Below, in pieces: positions 45,583-53,887 of a stretch of 64,000 nt of DNA (position 1 is the stretch's first letter; every line of letters begins with the position of its first letter). This DNA is from Pseudonocardia alaniniphila (GTDB taxonomy: Bacteria > Actinomycetota > Actinomycetes > Mycobacteriales > Pseudonocardiaceae). The notes beneath the pieces are model-generated. The model was not told where the DNA came from. It made no database searches and was given only the letters and a program-made list of their open reading frames with translations. Both the position numbers and the translations under genes were made by a program. The stretch is from the NCBI RefSeq assembly GCF_022524485.1, contig NZ_JAKXMK010000007.1, positions 277,974-341,973 on the forward strand, given 5' to 3'.

Positions 45583-46542
45583 ATGGGCATGAAAAGCACA
45601 TTGCGCGTCGCGGCAGCGGCCGTCCTGGCCGGATCTGCGGCGAGCGTGGTTCTTCCCGATTGGATTCGGCGTGACCGTCGATTCCCTTTCGTGGCCATCG
45701 TCGCTTTTCGCCCGCAGTTCGCGGTTTCGGCGCTGGCCGCCGCTGCACTGCTTGCGAGGGGTTCGCGCGCCCGTCCGGCGGCAGCGGCCGTCGGGGCGGT
45801 CGCCGTGGCGGGCCTCGGCGCGGTCGCCGCTCGGGCGATCCGGTTCCCGATGCCTGAGGCTGCCCCGGACGACCTCTCCATCCTGACGTTCAACGTGCTC
45901 AACGGGCGGGCCGACACCGGGGAGCTAGCCACTCTGATCGCCCGGGAGACCCCGCATTTCGTCGTGCTCCCTGAAGCGGGCTCCGACTTCCGCGACAAGC
46001 TGATCCCGCTGGTGGAGACGCTGGGCTACCGGTCGTGGGTCTCGACGGCACCGGGTGTGAAGGACGGCCAGGGCGTCACGCTGCTGGCGGCGTCCGGGGC
46101 AGGGGACGTGCAGGTGCGTTCGGGCACCGGGATGCGGTTGCGGCACCTGGAGGCAAGCGGCGGGATCCTCGGCAGGCGAAGCCTCTTCGCGATACACACC
46201 GCCGCACCCGTGGACCGCAGGCGGACGGCCCAGTGGCTGCGCGACCTCGCGGTGGTCGAGCGGTGGTGTCACGGTCCCGTGGCGCCGATCGTCGTCGGCG
46301 ACTTCAACGCCACACTCGACCACTCGGCGTTCCGCGCCGCGCTCGGGGGATGTCGCAGCGCGGCCATCGGCACCGGGAAGGGACTGGTCGGCACCTACCC
46401 GTCGTCGGCCGCACCGTGGGCCGGCATCCAGATCGACCATGTGCTGGTGCCGGCCGGCACGGTGACCACCGGGTTCGAGGTGGTCGAGGTGGAGGGCACC
46501 GATCACCGTGGTGTTCTCGCGCGCGTCCGCGTGCCCCGGTGA
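45583..46542 (+). CDS. Membrane-bound endonuclease/exonuclease/phosphatase family protein
   Basis: A 319-residue protein with an N-terminal membrane region (three hydrophobic spans within residues 8-90) and a C-terminal EEP domain. EEP motifs: ILTFNVLNGRAD, the metal-binding Glu in VVLPEAGSD, the active-site GDFNATLDHS, QIDHVLV and the terminal TDHRGVLARV. The active site would probably face outside, as in similar actinobacterial proteins; the substrate (nucleic acid, phospholipid or sugar phosphate) is unknown. ATG 45583 gives MGMKSTLR ahead of the first span. Confidence 0.82.
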   Translation: MGMKSTLRVAAAAVLAGSAASVVLPDWIRRDRRFPFVAIVAFRPQFAVSALAAAALLARGSRARPAAAAVGAVAVAGLGAVAARAIRFPMPEAAPDDLSILTFNVLNGRADTGELATLIARETPHFVVLPEAGSDFRDKLIPLVETLGYRSWVSTAPGVKDGQGVTLLAASGAGDVQVRSGTGMRLRHLEASGGILGRRSLFAIHTAAPVDRRRTAQWLRDLAVVERWCHGPVAPIVVGDFNATLDHSAFRAALGGCRSAAIGTGKGLVGTYPSSAAPWAGIQIDHVLVPAGTVTTGFEVVEVEGTDHRGVLARVRVPR

Positions 46543-46595
46543 GGAGCAGGCCCCGATCCCTCTCGGGGAGCCGGGCCGACCACGCACGGCAGAGC

Positions 46596-47930
46596 TCAGG
46601 CGCGGCGGCGGAACACCGGCTTCACCGGCCTGCCGCCCATCCACGGTGAGGGGTCGCCCGCGTCGAGCGCTTTCCGGTAGACGGCGCACGCCTGGGACAC
46701 CACCTCGACGGTGCGGTCGATGTCGTCCTCGGTGAGCGCGCTGCTGACCACGAAGGACGGTCCGATCACGCCACCGGCGATGAGCCGGCGCAGAAACAGC
46801 GTGCGATAGGGCTGCGACGGTTTCAGCTCCTCGTCGAGCGTGGCAAACACGAGATTGCTCGCCCGCCCCCGGACGAGGACGTGGTCGGCAACGCCCATCC
46901 CGGCCGCTGCCGCGGTGACGCCGGCGGCCAGCCGCTCCCCGAGACTGTGCAGCCGGGCCGCGATCCCCTCCTCGGCGTAGGTGTCCATCACCGCCATCGC
47001 GGCGGCGAGCGAGTGCGTCTCGGCGCCGTGGGTGGTGGAGAGAAGGAAGACCCGGTCGCGATCGTGGCGCAGCCCGCCCCACTCCATCACGTCACGACGT
47101 CCGGCCAGGGCCGACACGGCGAAGCCGTTACCCAGCGCCTTGCCGAACGTCGACAGGTCGGGCACCACGCCGTACACGCCCTGAGCCCCCGCCTCCGACC
47201 AGCGGAAGCCGGTGATCATCTCGTCGAAGACCAGCAGGGCGCCGTGCTTGTCGGCGAGCGCCCGCATGCCTTGCAGGTAGCCGTGAGGGGGTTCCCGCTG
47301 GGCCGCGGCCTCGAGGATCAGGCACGCGATCTCGCCCTCGTGCTGCTCGAGCAGCTCCGCGGTGGCGTCGAGGTCGCCGTAGGGAAAGGACAGGGTGAGC
47401 CGCTCGGGGATCCCCGCGGACATCGGTGTGGTGCCGATGAACCAGTCGTCGGTGGAGAAGAACGGCTGGTCACGGCACATGGCCACGTGGGAGCGTCCGG
47501 TGACCGCCCGCGCCAGGCGCACGGCAGCCGTGGTGGCGTCCGAGCCGTTCTTGGCGAACTTCACCATCTCTGCGGTGGGGACGGTGGCGAGGAAACGTTC
47601 CGCCGCCTCCAGCTCGACGACACTCGGCCGCACGAAGTTGCTGCCCCGATCGAGCTCCCGGCGCACCGCCTCGACCACGCGCGGGTGGGCGTGCCCGAGG
47701 CTGACCGAGCGGAGGCCCGACCCGTACTCGATGTACTCGTTGCCGTCGACGTCCCAGACGTGGCTACCGCGACCGTGGGAGATGATCGGGGCGAGATCCT
47801 CGGGGTACTGGTCGTCGCCCTTTGCGTAGGTGTGCGCACCCCCGGGGACCAGGGTGTGCAGGCGCACGTTGATGTGGTTGGACACCGGCAGTGGCGATTC
47901 GGCGATCCCGGCAACCGGAACTGCTCGCAA
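46596..47930 (-). CDS. Class III aminotransferase (glutamate-1-semialdehyde mutase-like)
   Basis: A 444-residue PLP enzyme. VPGGAHTYAKGDDQYPEDLAP and EYIEYGSGLRSVSLGHAHP are close to the GSA-aminomutase/aminotransferase group; the PLP-binding Lys is in STFGKALGNGFAVSAL; the PLP ring Asp is in LLVFDEMITGFR. The product may be an amino sugar or an acyl amine, not haem, as the true hemL has other flanking genes. TTG 47930 was chosen because AGGAGG lies six bases upstream; GTG 47885 is the alternative. It is divergent from the methyltransferase gene. Confidence 0.85.
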   Translation of the reverse strand: MRAVPVAGIAESPLPVSNHINVRLHTLVPGGAHTYAKGDDQYPEDLAPIISHGRGSHVWDVDGNEYIEYGSGLRSVSLGHAHPRVVEAVRRELDRGSNFVRPSVVELEAAERFLATVPTAEMVKFAKNGSDATTAAVRLARAVTGRSHVAMCRDQPFFSTDDWFIGTTPMSAGIPERLTLSFPYGDLDATAELLEQHEGEIACLILEAAAQREPPHGYLQGMRALADKHGALLVFDEMITGFRWSEAGAQGVYGVVPDLSTFGKALGNGFAVSALAGRRDVMEWGGLRHDRDRVFLLSTTHGAETHSLAAAMAVMDTYAEEGIAARLHSLGERLAAGVTAAAAGMGVADHVLVRGRASNLVFATLDEELKPSQPYRTLFLRRLIAGGVIGPSFVVSSALTEDDIDRTVEVVSQACAVYRKALDAGDPSPWMGGRPVKPVFRRRA

Positions 47931-48103
47931 CAAGGACCTCCTCCACGCCCTGGTCCCCGAGGCGGCCCGACATATGGGACCAGCATGACGATTCGACGGA
48001 GCGGAAACGGTACAGGGCCGCCGTCCCGCCCTGCGCCGGGCCGGTCGGGCGAGGCCCGGTAGCGTCGTCCTCCGGTTCGTGACCTCGAGGTGGTTCACAA
48101 CTC

Positions 48104-49261
48104 ATGAAGGCTGTGCAGGACGTGCACATGTGCCGGTTCTGCCGCGCCACGGGCGGCACTCTCGTGTTGGATCTCGGAGAACAGCCGCCGAGTGAGCTGT
48201 TCCCACCCCTCGACGCGCCGGGGCCCGACCCCGTCTTCCCGTTGCGACTGTGGATGTGCGGCGAATGCGGGCTCGCTCAGCTGGCCGACGACATGGACGT
48301 GCCGGAGGACCCACAGGGCGTTCAGCCCGAGGCGCTCACCCGGCAGGCCGCCGACGCCGTGGCCCAGCTCGTGTCGGCCCGGCTGTTGCCCGCAAGCGGC
48401 ACGGTCGCCGAGTTCCCCAGCCCGCACGGGGGCAGCTGGCTGGCGCTGCTCGCCGAGCAGGGGCTCGTGCCGGCCGCTGCGGCGGAGCCTGCCGACGTGG
48501 TGGTCGACTGCTCATTCGGCCTGATGCACGCCCACGACCAGGCGGCTGCGATGGCCGAGCGGGCTGTGGCGGTGGCGCCGGGTGGCCTGCTCCTCGTCCA
48601 GTTCCAGTCGCTCGCCTCGATCGTGGAGCAGCGGGAGTGGAACGCCGTCCGGCACGGGCACTTCGCCTACTACTCGGTGCCGGTGATGCGCACGATGATG
48701 GCCGAGGTGGGGCTCGCGGCCTTCGCCGCGTTCTGGTTCCCGCTGTACGGCGGCACGGTGCTCGTGGCGGGCCGGGCCGGTGCCGAGCCGGAGGAGTCGA
48801 TCGAGACGCTCACGAAGCAGGAGATCGCCACCGGCGTGCTCGACCCGGCCGCGGTGGCCGCTCTCGACGACGTGGTCCGGATCGGCGGCGCCCGGCTCGA
48901 CGACTGGCTCCTGGCCGAGCAGCGCAGTGGCCGCCGCGTCTACGGGTACCCCGCGGCATCGCGGGCGGTGCCGCTGCTGCACCGCGCGGGCGTACGTCGT
49001 GAACTGCTCGCGGGAGTCGCCGACGCCTCGGTGGCGAAGCAGGGCGGCCGCATCCCCGGTTCGGACATCCCGGTGATCGGCCCGGGTGACCTGGTGGACG
49101 CCGCACCCGACTCCGTCCTGCTGTTCGTGCCCGACCTCCTCGACGAGGTCAGGAAGGCGATGCCGGGAATCGAGGCGGCCGGTGGCCGGTGGGTGGGGGC
49201 CGACGAGGTCCTTGCGTCCGATCGCCGGACCGGTGGGGCCGGGCCGCGCCATGACCTCTGA
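48104..49261 (+). CDS. C-methyltransferase-like protein with degenerate SAM site
   Basis: A 385-residue protein with the three-part order of sugar C-methyltransferases. There is an N-terminal zinc-binding part with CRFC and CGECGLAQL; a central methyltransferase domain; and a C-terminal PF08484-like domain (GYPAASRAVPLLHRAG). The SAM-binding glycine motif reads VAEFPSPHGGS and the catalytic HEHFSY-type segment reads RHGHFAYYS, so activity is uncertain. ATG 48104 was used; ATG 48128 is possible. It overlaps the amidase gene by 11 bases and is divergent from the aminotransferase gene, suggesting a shared pathway. Confidence 0.72.
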   Translation: MKAVQDVHMCRFCRATGGTLVLDLGEQPPSELFPPLDAPGPDPVFPLRLWMCGECGLAQLADDMDVPEDPQGVQPEALTRQAADAVAQLVSARLLPASGTVAEFPSPHGGSWLALLAEQGLVPAAAAEPADVVVDCSFGLMHAHDQAAAMAERAVAVAPGGLLLVQFQSLASIVEQREWNAVRHGHFAYYSVPVMRTMMAEVGLAAFAAFWFPLYGGTVLVAGRAGAEPEESIETLTKQEIATGVLDPAAVAALDDVVRIGGARLDDWLLAEQRSGRRVYGYPAASRAVPLLHRAGVRRELLAGVADASVAKQGGRIPGSDIPVIGPGDLVDAAPDSVLLFVPDLLDEVRKAMPGIEAAGGRWVGADEVLASDRRTGGAGPRHDL

Positions 49262-50687
49262 CGGGAAGTCCCAGCCGCACGACCTCACTGCACTGGAGCA
49301 GGCTGCGGCCTTGCGCCGGGGCGAGCTGTCCGCGGTGGAGTTGGTGGAGCACTACCTCCGGCGAATCGAGTCGCTCGACCACCTGCTCGGCGCCTTCGTC
49401 ACGCTCACCCCGGACGCCGCGCTCGCGCAGGCGGCAGCGGCGGACCGCGCGCTGCGGGACGGCGACGAGCGTCCACTGCTCGGCGTCCCCACGGCGATCA
49501 AGGATCTTGCGATGACAGCGGGGGTCCGCACCACGTTCGGGTCCCCGGTGTACGGCGACTACGTCCCGGACGTCGACGACGACTCGGCCCGGCTGTTGCG
49601 GGCCGCGGGCACGGTCAGCCTGGGCAAGACGTCGACCCCGGAGTTCGGGCTGCCGCCCTACACCGAACCGGCGGGCCGCCCGCCCGCCGTCACGCCGTGG
49701 GACACCGGCAGGCTCGCTGGTGGTTCGTCGGGCGGTGCCGGCGCGGCCACCGCGGGTGGGCTCGTCCCGTTCGCGCACGGCACCGACGGTGGCGGCTCGA
49801 TCCGGATCCCGGCTGCCGCGTGCGGCCTCGTCGGGCTCAAGACCAGCCGCGGGCTGGTGTCTCGTGGGCCGGCAGGCGGCGACCCGCCCGGCATGTCGGT
49901 GTCCGGGCCGCTCGCCCGCACGGTTGCCGATGCCGCCGCGATGCTCGATGTGCTCGCCCGGCCCGTGACCGGAGAGCCGTACGTCCTGGAGGCCCGGGTC
50001 GACGGCCATCTCGCCGCCGCCGGCCGCCCGCCGTCGAGGCTGCGGGTGGGCCGGTACGCCGTTCCGCCGGTCCCGGGTGTGGTGGTCGACCCCGCTTGCC
50101 TCGCCGCGTACGAGAAGACGTCCGCCGTGCTGGCCGAGCTGGGACACGAGGTCGTCGAGTTCGACCCCTGCATCCCCGAGGACCTCCTGCCCGTGTTCGA
50201 GGTGCTGTGGGCGGTGCTCGCGCACGGGCACCCCGTGCCGCCGGAAGCCGAGCCGCTGCTCGCTCCGCTCACCCGGTGGTGGCGCGACCGCGGCACGGCG
50301 ATCAGCGGGCCGGAGTACATGGCAGCCACCCAGTCGGCGATCCAGGCCACCCGCCGGGTCGTGAGGGCGCAGGCGGCCGTCGACGTCGTGCTCACGCCGA
50401 TGCTTGCCCAGCTGCCGCGTCCGGTCGGCTGGTTCACCGCGGGTGGGAACCCTGCGCAGGACTACGAACGGCAGAAGCACTTCACGCCGTTCACCGCGAT
50501 CTACAACCTCACCGGGCAGCCCGCGTTGAGCCTTCCCGTGGCGTGGGGGCGGGAAGACGGCGGTCCGGAGCTGCCCGTGTCCGTGCAGCTGGTCGGCGGG
50601 ATGGGTGACGATGCGCTACTGCTCGCACTCGGCTCGCAGCTGCACGTGGCGGCAGGGTGGGGCGGTCGGCGCCCGCCCACCTGGTGA
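49251..50687 (+). CDS. Amidase signature family hydrolase
   Basis: A 478-residue Ser-cisSer-Lys hydrolase. Lys84 lies in LLGVPTAIKDLAMTAG, the Gly/Ser-rich signature is RLAGGSSGGAGAATAGG (Ser159/Ser160), and the nucleophile Ser183 is in GTDGGGSIRIPAAACG. The C-terminal part has ALSLPVAW and PVSVQLVGGMGDD, as usual for the family. It is not GatA: no gatC or gatB nearby. Its start ATG 49251 lies inside the end of the methyltransferase gene, so the two are coupled. Substrate unknown. Confidence 0.88.
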   Translation: MTSDGKSQPHDLTALEQAAALRRGELSAVELVEHYLRRIESLDHLLGAFVTLTPDAALAQAAAADRALRDGDERPLLGVPTAIKDLAMTAGVRTTFGSPVYGDYVPDVDDDSARLLRAAGTVSLGKTSTPEFGLPPYTEPAGRPPAVTPWDTGRLAGGSSGGAGAATAGGLVPFAHGTDGGGSIRIPAAACGLVGLKTSRGLVSRGPAGGDPPGMSVSGPLARTVADAAAMLDVLARPVTGEPYVLEARVDGHLAAAGRPPSRLRVGRYAVPPVPGVVVDPACLAAYEKTSAVLAELGHEVVEFDPCIPEDLLPVFEVLWAVLAHGHPVPPEAEPLLAPLTRWWRDRGTAISGPEYMAATQSAIQATRRVVRAQAAVDVVLTPMLAQLPRPVGWFTAGGNPAQDYERQKHFTPFTAIYNLTGQPALSLPVAWGREDGGPELPVSVQLVGGMGDDALLLALGSQLHVAAGWGGRRPPTW

Positions 50688-50702
50688 GCTACGTTCTCCC
50701 TC

Positions 50703-50966
50703 GTGAGCGTGCCCGAGACGATCTTGTACTTCGCGGTGCCGCCGGTCGGGCTGTACCTGGTCATCGTCCTGCTCGTCGTCGGTCCCCGGATGGCGCGGCG
50801 GCCTCGATACCGGTCCGGTCAGCCGTGGACCTTCGAGCCGATGTGGTTCACCGCCAACCCCGAGGGCGCCCAGCTCCCGGCGGCCGACGAGAGCCATGGC
50901 ACCGGGGCCCACGGCGCTGCGGTGCGTAGCAATCTCGAACGAGGAGGTGCCCGTGGCAGCTGGTGA
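50703..50966 (+). CDS. Small membrane protein, CtaJ-like
   Basis: An 87-residue protein with one membrane helix (about residues 7-28) and a conserved-looking RPRYRSGQPWTFEPMWFTANPE after it, ending ARGSW. This resembles actinobacterial CtaJ, an accessory subunit of the aa3 cytochrome c oxidase supercomplex; the identification is from recall of the motif only. It overlaps the DUF5130-type gene by 14 bases, a pairing that fits. Confidence 0.5.
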   Translation: MSVPETILYFAVPPVGLYLVIVLLVVGPRMARRPRYRSGQPWTFEPMWFTANPEGAQLPAADESHGTGAHGAAVRSNLERGGARGSW

Positions 50967-51480
50967 GACCACACATCCGGGCAGCACGAGCCACCACGGT
51001 GGCGCGGGCACGGCCGTCGCTGTTCCGAGCGAGGAGCTGCCCGTCGGCGCTGTCGTGACCGCATCCGGCCGGGTGTCGGCTGCGGAGGTCTACCGCGAGG
51101 AGTCGCGAGCCGACCAGCCGTTCTCGCCGGTGCAGCTCACTCGCCTCGACGAGGCACTGACCCTGGCGAGCCGCGAGTCCGGGCTGCTGTTCAGCGTCTA
51201 CATCGGCGACCTGGGCGAGGACCCGACGGCGCGGGTCGCCGAGCTGCACGATCAGCTCGACGGTTCGAGCGAGGCCGTGCTGGTGGCGGTGAGCCCTGGG
51301 CAGCGGATCGTCGAGGTGCTGAGCGGAGCCGACGCGCGCATGCGGCTGCCTGACCGGGGCGCGAAGCTCGCGGTGATGAGCATGGTGGCGTCATTCCGCG
51401 AGAGCGACCTGTTGGGCGGATTGCTCAGCGGCCTGCGCATGCTCGCCGACCAGGCCGGCGGTCGTCGCCGCACGCAGTAA
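50953..51480 (+). CDS. DUF5130 (TPM-like) domain protein
   Basis: A 175-residue protein. After a Gly/His-rich N-terminus of about 30 residues, the domain runs from LTRLDEALTLASRESGLLFS through ARVAELHDQLDGSSEAVLVA to ADARMRLPDRGAKLAVMSMV. It corresponds to the actinobacterial DUF5130 family, related to TPM domains. GTG 50953 follows AGGAGG at 50942-50947. Overlap with the CtaJ-like gene indicates coupled expression. Function unknown. Confidence 0.7.
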   Translation: MAAGETTHPGSTSHHGGAGTAVAVPSEELPVGAVVTASGRVSAAEVYREESRADQPFSPVQLTRLDEALTLASRESGLLFSVYIGDLGEDPTARVAELHDQLDGSSEAVLVAVSPGQRIVEVLSGADARMRLPDRGAKLAVMSMVASFRESDLLGGLLSGLRMLADQAGGRRRTQ

Positions 51481-51629
51481 CCGTTCGTCGCTGGGGTAGG
51501 GCAAATCACCGACAGCCGCGTAACCTCTCGTCATTCACTACAGTTGGTGGGACCCGAGCGGGTGGTCCCATCGCATAACGTGCGGTGCAGTCCTCGGGCA
51601 ACACCGACTGACGAAGGGCAGGAACCCTC

Positions 51630-51986
51630 ATGGGGGACTCGGTAGCGGGGCGTCCGACCGGTGGTGGTGGACGGCCTGACCGTCGGCACTCGGCCGGCTC
51701 GTCCGTTCTGACTCCGCCCACCGGGGTGCCTGCGGTTCCTGCGCAGCGCAAGCCCGCACCTGCGCCGGCCTCGCGGAAGCCGCAGGCCCCACCGGTCACG
51801 CCGCCCGCCCCGCCGGTGCAGCCCACCGTGGTCGAGCCGTGCACCTGTGGCCACGCGCGCGAGGCGCACGAGCACTACCGCTCCGGCACCGACTGCGGTG
51901 TGTGCGGGGCCACGGGTTGTTCCGCATATCGCGCCCGCGGCGGGTCGGTCAGCAGCATGCTTCGCCGCCTGGGCCTCATCGACTGA
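51630..51986 (+). CDS. Pro-rich small protein with C-terminal Cys/His zinc site
   Basis: A 118-residue protein. Residues 1-70 are Gly/Pro/Ala-rich and disordered. The last 48 contain CTCGHAREAHEHY, CGVCGATGC and a terminal LRRLGLID; five Cys and three His in this order suggest a zinc-binding knot. Short actinobacterial proteins with this C-terminus exist but have no known function. ATG 51630 follows AGGGCAGGAACC. A hairpin at 52011 ends the gene. Confidence 0.65.
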   Translation: MGDSVAGRPTGGGGRPDRRHSAGSSVLTPPTGVPAVPAQRKPAPAPASRKPQAPPVTPPAPPVQPTVVEPCTCGHAREAHEHYRSGTDCGVCGATGCSAYRARGGSVSSMLRRLGLID

Positions 51987-52477
51987 CGCCGCCACCCGCG
52001 CCACACCCTGCGCCCGGTCGTCCCAACGGACGGCCGGGCGTCGTCATGTTCGAGTGGTTTCGACGTGGCATTCGGGTGGATGTGGGCCTACGCATGCCAT
52101 GACGTCGGCACGTGGTCGTCTCCAGCAGGCCCCGGATCCTGACGGTGGGCCTGTCCACTCGGCCGTTCCGGATACCCCGGTCGTCGGAGCGCTGGGCGTG
52201 CTGTCAGCCGAGTGCGACCGGCCCGCGATGGGCCGGTAGGCCGTTCAGCATCCGTGATGCGGCATTCGGGCGATCGCGAACCCGGCCAGGCAGGCGAGCG
52301 GGTATGCCAGCAAACGATCCGAAACGTTGCGACTCGCGAGTGCGATAACCGGATCGCCTCGTGCAGGAGACCGAACCATGTCTCGGCCCATCTGTAGATC
52401 GCACCTGTCGCGTCGAGATTCGGGGCTGGGCCACGGCGCGGCTCGAACTGTCCGTGGCCCGCAGGCTGGGAGGATCG
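51987..52477. other. Intergenic region before the poly(amino acid) cluster
   Basis: 491 bases holding the 52011-52040 hairpin and then about 430 bases without a gene. The long reading frames on the opposite strand here continue far into the aminotransferase gene and are composition artefacts. The last 11 bases before the next start match the bases before 60624. The operon promoter must be in this stretch, but no box was convincing. Confidence 0.5.
52011..52040 (+). terminator. Hairpin after the Cys/His small protein gene
   Basis: CGCCCGGTCGTCC (52011-52023) pairs with GGACGGCCGGGCG (52028-52040), 13 bp with one G-U, loop CAAC, followed by TCGTCATGTT. Confidence 0.65.
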
Positions 52478-53887
52478 ATGACCTTGCTCGAGCATGGTGG
52501 GTTTGCGCGGCCCTGTGTGGTGGGGGAGGTACCGGGGCCACGGTCGCAGGAGTTCCTCGACCGTCAGGGTCGTCGTGAGTCGAACGCTCGGGTGTATCCG
52601 CGCCATTTTCCGATTGCTGTCGAGACGGCGTCGGGGAGCTTCGTGCGGGACGTCGACGGGAACGTGTTCATCGACTTCCTGGCCGGCGCCGGCGTGTTGT
52701 CGCTGGGGCACAACCATCCCGATCTCGTGCAGGCGGTGATCGATCAGCTCGGCCGTTTCACCCACGGGCTCGATCTGCCGAGCCCCGCGAAGGACGCGTT
52801 CACCGAAGCGCAGCTGTCGATGTTGCCGTCGGGTCTGCGTGAGCGGATGAAGGTGCATTTCTGTGGCCCCACGGGGGCCAATGCGGTGGACGCGGCGATC
52901 AAGCTGTGCAAGATCGCCACCGGTCGTGGCGATGTCGTGTCGTTCCAAGGCGGATTCCACGGAACGACGCACCTCGGGACGGCAGTGACGGGGGTGGTGG
53001 CGAACAAGGGCTCGGTCGCCAACGGGGTGCCAGGAGTGCACTTCTTCCCGTACTCGAACTGTTCGAGTTGCCCGATGGGGCTGGCCCGCGACAGTTGCTC
53101 GACCAACTGCATCGGCTTCCTGGAACGATCGCTGCGCGATCCGAACGGTGGCGTTCCGCTGCCGGCCGCGGTGGTCGTGGAGATGGTGCAGGGCGAGGGC
53201 GGAGTCGTCCCGGCGGACGACGAGTTCGTTCGCCGGCTGCGCCTGCTGACCCGCGAGCTCGGTGTGCCTCTGGTCGTGGACGAGGTGCAGACCGGATGCG
53301 GGCGGACGGGCACGTGGTTCGCCTTCGAGCAGTACGGGATCGAGCCCGACGTCATCGTCGCCTCGAAGGCGCTGAGCGGGATCGGTCAGCCGGTGGCGAT
53401 CATCCTCTACAACGAGCGGCTCGACGTGTGGGCGCCGGGGGCGCACACCGGAACGTTCCGCGGGAACCAGTTGGCATTCGCGGCCGGTGCCGAGGCCGTG
53501 CGCGTGGTGGAGCGCGACGACGTGCTGGGCAACGTCCGGCGTCGAGGTCTCCAGATCGACCGGCGGCTGGGTGAGCTGAGCGGGAACCGCTGGGTTCGCG
53601 AGGTGCGGGGCCGGGGCCTGATGTGGGGAGTCGAGCTCAAGGACGCTCCGGGCTCAGCACCGGGAGAGCTTGCGGGGAAGGTGCAGGCCCGGGCGCTTCG
53701 TGAGGGCCTCATCGTGGAGCTGGGCGGCCGCAACGACACGGTGGTGCGGATGTTGCCTCCGCTGAACGTGACCGCCGAAGTGGTCGACATGGCGTGCACG
53801 ATTCTGATCGACGCCATCGAGCACTGCGCGCCGAAGTCCGGACGCCTGCTGAGTCTGGTTCCTGCTCCCGTGAGGGCGCGGACCTGA
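52478..53887 (+). CDS. Diaminobutyrate-type class III aminotransferase
   Basis: A 469-residue PLP enzyme of the diaminobutyrate--2-oxoglutarate transaminase group, expected to convert aspartate semialdehyde and glutamate to L-2,4-diaminobutyrate. SFVRDVDGNVFIDFLAGAGV and LSLGHNHPDLV start the fold; the PLP Asp lies in LVVDEVQTGCGRTG and the Lys in IVASKALSGIGQP (Lys297). A four-Cys segment (CSSC and CSTNC, 9 residues apart) is typical of NRPS-associated members. ATG 52478 follows GGGAGG. Its stop overlaps the aspartate kinase start, so precursor genes and synthetase form one operon. Confidence 0.85.
   Translation: MTLLEHGGFARPCVVGEVPGPRSQEFLDRQGRRESNARVYPRHFPIAVETASGSFVRDVDGNVFIDFLAGAGVLSLGHNHPDLVQAVIDQLGRFTHGLDLPSPAKDAFTEAQLSMLPSGLRERMKVHFCGPTGANAVDAAIKLCKIATGRGDVVSFQGGFHGTTHLGTAVTGVVANKGSVANGVPGVHFFPYSNCSSCPMGLARDSCSTNCIGFLERSLRDPNGGVPLPAAVVVEMVQGEGGVVPADDEFVRRLRLLTRELGVPLVVDEVQTGCGRTGTWFAFEQYGIEPDVIVASKALSGIGQPVAIILYNERLDVWAPGAHTGTFRGNQLAFAAGAEAVRVVERDDVLGNVRRRGLQIDRRLGELSGNRWVREVRGRGLMWGVELKDAPGSAPGELAGKVQARALREGLIVELGGRNDTVVRMLPPLNVTAEVVDMACTILIDAIEHCAPKSGRLLSLVPAPVRART

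Noticed and set aside
46596..47930. Glutamate-1-semialdehyde aminomutase HemL for haem synthesis
   Set aside because: Sequence is in the right group but there is no hem context and the neighbours suggest another pathway, so only the broader class was given.
52088..53446. Long minus-strand frame opposite the aminotransferase gene
   Set aside because: It mirrors a high-GC3 gene on the plus strand, is Arg/His-rich and resembles no family. Similar antisense frames opposite ilvD, ilvB, gltX and the synthetase were dropped for the same reason.
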